Shown here in pieces: positions 56,912-64,000 of a stretch of 64,000 bases of DNA; the stretch's first letter is position 1, and every line of letters begins with the position of its first letter. This DNA is from Hymenopus coronatus (taxonomy: Eukaryota > Arthropoda > Insecta > Mantodea > Hymenopodidae). Made by a program: the position numbers and the translations under genes. The stretch lies in assembly GCA_030762935.1 (NCBI GenBank), contig CM060891.1:3546001-3610000 (forward strand), in the 5' to 3' direction. The notes beneath the pieces are model-generated. The model made no database searches. It was not told the DNA's origin and saw only the letters and a program-made list of their open reading frames with translations.

Positions 56912-57615
56912 ATTTTTACTTTCTCTATACGTGCTATGTATATAGTGTATTGCACTACACCAAAAGATTCGATACCGAGATTTCACCGGAAATATGTTTT
57001 AGGGTCCCCTCTATTCAAAAAAAAAAAAAAGTATTTTCAGAAAAAGGTCCGTGTGTCCGTGTGTTCGTGTGTCTGTGAACACGATAACTCAAAAACCAAA
57101 AGTCGGTAAACTATCAAACTTGGAATTTAAGTTTAGTATCTTCCAGGGATGCGACACGAAGATTTTGAGAAAAATCCCCCCACCCCAAACTACGCTTTAC
57201 ATGGAACTTTTTTAGAAAATTTTTATTTTCTAAAAAATGGCTCTAACGAATTTGATTAAAATATCGTATATTAAAGATATTTACCTGAAAAATAAAATGT
57301 ATATTTTGAATTTACTGGGAATAGCCTCTGAAGACTGCTTTATTCTTGATCAATTTTACGGAATTTTGCATAACTGCTAAACCGTAAGAGATGGACAAAA
57401 ACTTACCACACAACAAATGTAGAGCACCTTAAAACACACAATTTATGTTACATACATTTTTTCGTGGGTTTGATTGTTTTTGAGATATTCCTTGTTTTTT
57501 TCAGCTATAAAGACATACTTTTCTCATACAGGACTTTGTGAACTCGTGTCCATACAAACAAAGGAACTTCAGTTGCAGTGATATAGAGAAAGTCATGTGA
57601 ATAGAACACATCAGA
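56912..57615 (+). repeat. R1 repeat, forward, full length
   Basis: 'tttactttctctatacgtgc' to 'gagaaagtcatgtgaataga'. Confidence 0.9.
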
Positions 57616-57829
57616 TTTTGTCAACCTGCTTTGCTTTAACACCGACTTATCAGCACCTGATACCCACACGTTTAACGTTATGTTTATCCGGGGACCATGC
57701 ATCGCTGATCCTTATATCAGTCGCATGCACAATCTCGCAAATTAGTTCCGTGCAGTTCATTAACACTCTGTATATATGCGTGTTTTCTGGAAGTGTTTAA
57801 CGCCCGCTTTTACTACTTGTGGCATCGTA

Positions 57830-58015
57830 AGCGATGACACTGCTGATATATGAAATGAAGATGGAGCTCCGGTGGAATGCGATGGCGGGGGAAACCGCAG
57901 AACCCGGAGAAAACCCGCCCCTGCGCCACTTTGTCCACCAAAATCTCACATGCGGTCGCTTGGGATCAAACCTGGGCAGTCTAGGTGAGAGGCGAGTGAT
58001 CTGCGCGGCCGTGTG
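57830..58015 (-). repeat. SINE-B, inverted
   Basis: The reverse complement has 'gcagatcactcgcctctc', B-box-like 'aggtttgatccca' and 'gttttctccgggttctgc'. Confidence 0.78.
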
Positions 58016-58017
58016 TG

Positions 58018-58497
58018 CGTTATACTCACATGCATTTCTCTAGCTGTTCCGTAAAGAAACGTTTCTTACATAAGATTATTCTTCTATTTCATGCTAATCG
58101 AGATAAAGAAAAATATCTTATTACTTGGTTCCTTATAAGTAAAAGGGAATACACTAGGCTAAAGTGTTAGTCAAAACTTTGGTTCTCTTTGCTTGCTAGG
58201 ATTAAATAAAAGAGACGAAAAGAAAGATGTATTCCGTTAGAGAAAAGTTTGAGTAGGTTAAAACTGAAACAAATAACACGGAATACCTCGGTAACGGCTA
58301 ACTCTACAACATAACTGCCTGTTTTAACGAGATCTACACTCTTGTGTGGTAGAGTTTGTATAGCTCTTACGGTTACCAGGTGCACAAAAGTCATCCAGAA
58401 TGAAGAAGTCTTCACAGGAAACTCAAGATATAGATTTTGTTTCTCATAAAAATAATAATTGAGCATAGGTATTTTAGTCAAAACCGTTAGAGCCATT
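58018..58497 (-). repeat. R1 repeat, reverse, partial
   Basis: 'ttatactcacatgcatttct' to 'caaaaccgttagagccattt', then butts on the next copy. Confidence 0.83.
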
Positions 58498-59272
58498 TTT
58501 ACTTTCTCTACACCAACTATGTACATAGTGTATAGAAAAGGTACTGTATTCCACCCAAAAATTCGATACCGAGATTTCACCGAAAATACATGTTTTGGGT
58601 CCACACGAATCCAAAAAAAAAAAAACATTTTTGGAGAAAGGTCCACCAGTGTGTGTGTGTGTGTGTGTGTTGGTGCGTTTGTGTGTCTGGGTGTGGATGT
58701 GATGTGTGTGTGTGTGTGTGTGTGTCCGTGCACAGCATAGCTCAAAAACGAAAAGTCCGTTAAATACCAAACTTTGTATTTAAGTTCAGTATCTTCCAAG
58801 GATGCGACACGAAGTTTTTCAAGAAAATCCCCCCCCCCCCCAAACTACCTTTACATGGAAAACTTGTCGAAAATTTTGATTTTCTCAAAGATGGCTCTAA
58901 TGATTTTGACTAAAACATCCTGACAAATAACATGTATGTAATTTGAATTTTCTGGAAATAGCCTCTGAAGACTACCTTACCTACTCTGGATGAATTTTAC
59001 GGAAGTTTGCATAACTGGCAAACCGTAAGAGATAGACAAAAACTTACTTAACAGAAAATGTAGAGCACATTAAAACACACAATTTATGAAATACACATTT
59101 TTTTCATGGAGGTACATATTCCTTGTTACTGGTATCAGCTTTAAAAATCTTATACTTTTCTCATACAGGAATTTGTCAGCTGCTATATTTCTGGATTAAG
59201 ATGAAGTATGAGCCTTTTAACAATAATTTGTGTCAGAGATGTAGAGAAAGTCATGTGAATGGAACACATATG
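58498..59272 (+). repeat. R1 repeat, forward, full length
   Basis: 'tttttactttctctacacca' to 'gtagagaaagtcatgtgaat'; includes (GT)n tracts at 58650-58725. Confidence 0.92.
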
Positions 59273-59344
59273 ATTTTTTAAAAAATGAAAAATGTTCCAT
59301 GTAAAAGGTAGTTTTGGTGGGAACCTGCTTATAAAAAATCTGAT

Positions 59345-60008
59345 GTGTACCATTCACATGACTTTTTCTATATTCCTGCAACAAATTATTCTTAAAAAGC
59401 TTATACTTCTATTTACTTTATGCTAATCAGAAAACATTAGCAGAAATAGTCTTATTACTTGCTTCCTTGTAAGTAGAAGCGAAATAAGGGAGTACCATAG
59501 GTAAAAGTGATAGTCAAAAGCTGGTTGCTAGTCAATGAAGTTCCTTTGTTTATATGGATAGGAGTTGACAAGTTCCTGTATACGTTTTTCATAGCAGAAA
59601 CCAAAAATAAGGAATGTCTCAAAAACGACGAACTCCACGAAACAAATGTATGTAACATAAATTGTGTGTCTTAACGTGCTCTACATTGTTTTTGTCCATC
59701 TCTTACGGTTTAGCAGTTATGCAAAATTCAGTAAAATTCATCCAAAATAAACTACTCTCCAGAGGTATTCCTAGAAAATTCAAGGTATACGTTTTATTTG
59801 TCAGGTAAATATCTTTTAATCAAAATCGTTAGAGCCATTTTTGAGAAAATAAAAAATTTCGAAAAAAGTTCCATGTAAAGGGTAGTTGGGGGTGGGGGAA
59901 TTTTTCTCAAAAGCTTCGTGTCGCACCCCTGGAAGATATTAAACTTAAATACCAAGTTTGGTATTTTACCGACTTTTGGTTTTTGAGTTATCGTGTCCAC
60001 AGATACAC

Positions 60009-60044
<36 letters not shown>

Positions 60045-60190
60045 GGAACTTTTTGAGAAAATGCTTTTTTTTGGATATTGGGGACCCTAAAACAAATATT
60101 TCCGGTGAAATCTCGCTATCGAAATTTTGGGTGGAGTGCAATACCTTCTCTATACACCATGTACATAAGGCGTATAGAGAAAGTAAAAAA
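59345..60190 (-). repeat. R1 repeat, reverse, full length
   Basis: 'atgtgtaccattcacatgac' to 'gcgtatagagaaagtaaaaa'; an (AC)n tract lies at 60013-60042. Confidence 0.92.
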
Positions 60191-60349
60191 CCTGCCTTTT
60201 TCCCCTTTTTTAATTTCTCCTAACAAATTTAAAGATGGGGGAGCTGCTATATTACAAGAAGATAACAAAAATCATCACAATGCCATTCTTGTATTACTTT
60301 TAATTAATAATGGTCGTCTAAGTAGACGTTGAGAGGATCCTAAAGCAGG

Positions 60350-60440
60350 TCTCAGCGGTGAAATCTCGGTTACGAATGTTTGTGTGGAATACAATACCTT
60401 TTCTATCCACTATGGACATTGTACATGCGTGCTGTAGATA
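60350..60440 (-). repeat. R1 terminal fragment, reverse
   Basis: 'gcggtgaaatctcggttac' and 'aataccttttctatccacta'. Confidence 0.7.
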
Positions 60441-60770
60441 GCAATAAAGTTGACATACGCCTTCTATAAGTAAGATCTGAATTATGCTTGAGTTATAAAC
60501 AAAGTCATCACGAATGAGTGGGTCGTTTGAGGGTTGATATTCAACTCACTTTGTTTCGTGACGAACATGTCGCGGGGAGCGCAGTGCCAGAGGAGACGAG
60601 ACAACTGCCAGGGAATAATGCTCTGCCATACTGGACAGTCTGTCAAACATTTGAGTCTTACTATCAGTAATTATGATTTTGAGTGTTTTAAAAGACTTTA
60701 ATGTTTGTGTGTACCATCTTATATTGAGATTACGTTTATCATTTGTTTTCCAGTATTAATATACTAGGGT
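60441..60770. other. Unassigned sequence upstream of the satellite
   Basis: An ATG-initiated 45-codon frame starts at 60568 (MSRGAQCQRRRDNCQGIMLC); there is no evidence that it is coding. Confidence 0.3.
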
Positions 60771-63700
60771 GTGCTGATTAGTCCCGGGTCTCGCTCAGAT
60801 ATGGCGCCACTAGGCCAGTTAGATGGGCTGATAAGTCCCGGGTCTCACTCAGATATGGCGCCACTAGGCCAGTTAGACAGGCTGATAAGTCCCGGGTCTC
60901 ACTCAGATATGGCGCCACTAGGCCAGTTAGATGGGCTGATAAGTCCCGGGCCTAACTCAGATATGGCGCCACTAGGCCAGTTAGACGGGCTGATAAGTCC
61001 CGGGTCTCACACAGATATGGCTCCACTAGGCCAGTTAGACAGGCTGATAAGTCCCGGGTCTCACTCAGATATGGCGCCACTAGGCCAGTTAGATGGGCTG
61101 ATAAGTCCCGGGCCTAACTCAGATATGGCGCCACTAGGCCAGTTAGACGGGCTGATAAGTCCCGGGTCTCGCTCAGATATGGCGCCACTAGGCCAGTTAG
61201 ATGGGCTGATAAGTCCCGGGTCTCACTCAGATATGGCGCCACTAGGCCAGTTAGACGGGCTGATAAGTCCCGGGTCTCACACAGATATGGCTCCACTAGG
61301 CCAGTTAGACAGGCTGATAAGTCCCGGGTCTCACTCAGATATGGCGCCACTAGGCCAGTTAGATGGGCTGATAAGTCCCGGGCCTAACTCAGATATGGCG
61401 CCACTAGGCCAGTTAGACGGGCTGATAAGTCCCGGGTCTCGCTCAGATATGGCGCCACTAGGCCAGTTAGACAGGCTGATAAGTCCCGGGTCTCACTCAG
61501 ATATGGCGCCACTAGGCCAGTTAGATGGGCTGATAAGTCCCGGGCCTCACACTGATATGGCGCCACTAGGCCAGTTAGACGGGCTGATAAGTCCCGGGTC
61601 TCGCTCAGATATGGCGCCACTAGGCCAGTTAGACAGGCTGATAAGTCCCGGGTCTCACACAGATATGGCTCCACTAGGCCAGTTAGACAGGCTGATAAGT
61701 CCCGGGTCTCACTCAGATATGCCGCCACTAGGCCAGTTAGATAGGCTGATAAGTCTCAGGCCTCACACAGATATGGTGCCACTAGACCAGTTAGACGGGC
61801 TGATAAGTCCCGGGCCTCACACTGATATGGTGCCACTGGGCCAGTTAGACGGGCTGATAAGTCCCGGACCTCAAACAGATATGGTGCCACTAGACCAGTT
61901 AGACGGGCTGATAAGTCCCGGGCCTCACACTGATATGGCGCCACTAGGCCAGTTAGACGGGCTGATAAGTCCCGGGTCTCACACAGATATGGCTCCACTA
62001 GGCCAGTTAGACAGGCTGATAAGTCCCGGGTCTCACTCAGATATGCCGCCACTAGGCCAGTTAGATAGGCTGATAAGTCTCAGGCCTCACACAGATATGG
62101 TGCCACTAGACCAGTTAGACGGGCTGATAAGTCCCGGGCCTCACACTGATATGGTGCCACTGGGCCAGTTAGACGGGCTGATAAGTCCCGGACCTCAAAC
62201 AGATATGGTGCCACTAGACCAGTTAGACGGGCTGATAAGTCCCGGGCCTCACACTGATATGGCGCCACTAGGCCAGTTAGACGGGCTGATAAGTCCCGGG
62301 TCTCACTCAGATATGGTGCCACTGGGCCAGTTAGACAGGCTGATAAGTCCCGGGCCTCACACTGATATGGCGCCACTAGGCCAGTTAGACGGGCTGATAA
62401 GTCCCGGGCCTCACACTGATATGGCGCCACTAGGCCAGTTAGACAGGCTGATAAGTCCCGGGCCTCACACTGATATGGTGCCACTGGGCCAGTTAGACAG
62501 GCTGATAAGTCCCGGGCCTCACCCAGACATGGCGCCACTGGGCCAGTTAGACAGGCTGATAAGTCCCGGGTCTCACACTGATATGGCGCCACTAGGCCAG
62601 TTAGACGGGCTGATAAGTCCCGGGTCTCACACAGATATGGCGCCACTGGGCCAGTTAGACGGGCTGATAAGTCCCGGGCCTCACCCAGACATGGCGCCAC
62701 TGGGCCAGTTAGACAGGCTGATAAGTCCCGGGCCTCACTCAGATATGGCGCCACTGGGCCAGTTAGACACGCTGATAAGTCCCGGGCCTCACTCAGATAT
62801 GGCGCCACTGGGCCAGTTAGACAGGCTGATAAGTCCCGGGCCTCACACTGATATGGCGCCACTGGGCCAGTTAGACAGGCTGATAAGTCCCGGGCCTCAC
62901 TCAGATATGGCGCCACTGGGCCAGTTAGACGGGCTGATAAGTCCCGGGTCTCACACAGATATGGCGCCACTGGGCCAGTTAGACACGCTGATAAGTCCCG
63001 GGTCTCACACAGATATGGCGCCACTAGGCCAGTTAGACACGCTGATAAGTCCCGGGCCTCACCCAGACATGGCGCCACTGGGCCAGTTAGACAGGCTGAT
63101 AAGTCCCGGGTCTCACTCAGATATGGCGCCACTGGGCCAGTTAGACACGCTGATAAGTCCCGGGTCTCACACTGATATGGCGCCACTAGGCCAGTTAGAC
63201 GGGCTGATAAGTCCCGGGCCTCACTCAGATATGGCGCCACTAGGCCAGTTAGACACGCTGATAAGTCCCGGGTCTCACACTGATATGGCGCCACTAGGCC
63301 AGTTAGACACGCTGATAAGTCCCGGGCCTCACACAGATCTGGCGCCACTAGGCCAGTTAGACACGCTGATAAGTCCCGGGTCTCACTCAGATATGGCGCC
63401 ACTAGGCCAGTTAGACACGCTGATAAGTCCCGGGTCTCACACAGACATGGCGCCACTAGGCCAGTTAGATGGGCTGATAAATCCCGGGCCTCACACTGAT
63501 ATGGTGCCACTGGGCCAGTTAGACGGGCTGATAAGTCCCGGGTCTCACACTGATATGGCGCCACTAGGCCAGTTAGACACGCTGATAAGTCCCGGGCCTC
63601 ACACAGATCTGGCGCCACTAGGCCAGTTAGACACGCTGATAAGTCCCGGGTCTCACACAGATATGGCGCCACTAGGCCAGTTAGATGGGCTGATAAATCC

Positions 63701-63869
63701 CGGGCCTCACACTGATATGGTGCCACTGGGCCAGTTAGACAGGCTGATAAGTCCCAGGTCTCACACTGATATGGCGCCACTGGGCCAGTTAGACAGGCTG
63801 ATAAGTCCCGGGTCTCACTCAGACATGGCGCCACTGGGCCAGTTAGACGGTAGTTTAACTCTAGACTAG
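60771..63869. repeat. 54-bp satellite, about 57 units
   Basis: Unit: ctgataagtcccgggtctca, then ctcagatatggcgccactag, then gccagttagacggg. Every unit is exactly 54 bp, so the + strand is open for 1,032 codons with an 18-residue repeat (LISPGSHSDMAPLGQLDG), and the - strand is also open over long stretches (up to 584 codons). No splice sites, upstream exon or promoter support a protein. Variation is limited to a few positions (g/a/c at the end, tctcac/cctcac, gcg/gtg). A tandem 324-bp (6-unit) duplication is visible at about 61648-62295. Confidence 0.95.
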
Positions 63870-64000
63870 CTTGTATCCATAGTTACAGGTCAATAGCTTC
63901 TGTAGTTTTCCAATGACAGCATTTTAAACAAGACAACTTTAGAGTTTTCACGAAAACGGAGGATTTGGAAAAACGATCACTGCTTAAATACTTCAATTTG
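63870..64000. other. Unassigned sequence after the satellite
   Basis: Nothing recognised before the window end. Confidence 0.4.

Noticed and set aside
58167..58799. 210-codon - strand frame as a gene
   Set aside because: It spans two abutting R1 copies and a GT microsatellite (His-Thr-rich stretch), with no conserved motif.
60568..60705. 45-codon frame as first exon of a new gene
   Set aside because: No donor in phase, no homology recognised and no downstream exon before the window ends.
60771..63869. 1,032-codon open frame as a repetitive protein gene
   Set aside because: The frame is a by-product of 54-bp units lacking stops; the opposite strand is also open, and there is no upstream exon, promoter or signal peptide.

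Overview
This window is eukaryotic nuclear DNA: AT-rich, intron-rich and packed with transposons. It most likely comes from an arthropod with a large genome, probably an insect. The evidence is long introns (up to about 5.8 kb) with GT-AG junctions, mariner elements, numerous Penelope-like element (PLE) remnants with GIY-YIG domains, and tRNA-derived SINEs. The species cannot be resolved from the sequence.

Two genes can be supported, and they converge tail to tail. The first, on the + strand from 4200 to 39680, is the 3' part of a MEGF8 orthologue (multiple EGF-like domains 8). Twelve exons join in a fully consistent phase series into 1,061 residues. They run from the last blade of the second kelch propeller, through PSI/cysteine-rich modules, EGF and laminin-EGF repeats and a beta-rich membrane-proximal domain, to one transmembrane helix and a cytoplasmic tail carrying a MASRPFA-type motif. 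The 5' exons lie outside the window. The second, on the - strand from 54521 to 49418, is a four-exon gene for a 179-residue protein with four predicted membrane segments. I do not recognise its family.

Almost everything else is repetitive. One 0.7-0.85 kb interspersed family, called R1 here, occurs more than 20 times in both orientations, often nested. R1 'forward' is the orientation reading from the 'tttactttctctac' end to the 'gtagagaaagtcatgtgaat' end. Other mobile DNA includes a nearly complete but frameshifted mariner (4786-6040), a second truncated mariner, a third mariner fragment, and at least ten PLE C-terminal/tail fragments (best 21223-21969). There are also two non-LTR retrotransposon 3' remnants, probable piggyBac-like and Harbinger-like non-autonomous elements, a TIR family of about 0.85 kb (two copies), a HTH-type transposase family, and three SINE families.

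Tandem repeats are conspicuous: a mixed 37/60/49-bp array (7331-7972), a 56-bp array inside an inverted repeat (10695-11225), a 135-bp array (28935-29480), a 56/57-bp minisatellite with higher-order structure (34262-35575), an 11-unit array of about 92 bp in which each unit carries a Pol III B-box-like motif (50676-51685), and a 3.1 kb satellite of about 57 exactly 54-bp units (60771-63869). The long open frames over these arrays are best explained by repeat units that are multiples of three rather than by genes.
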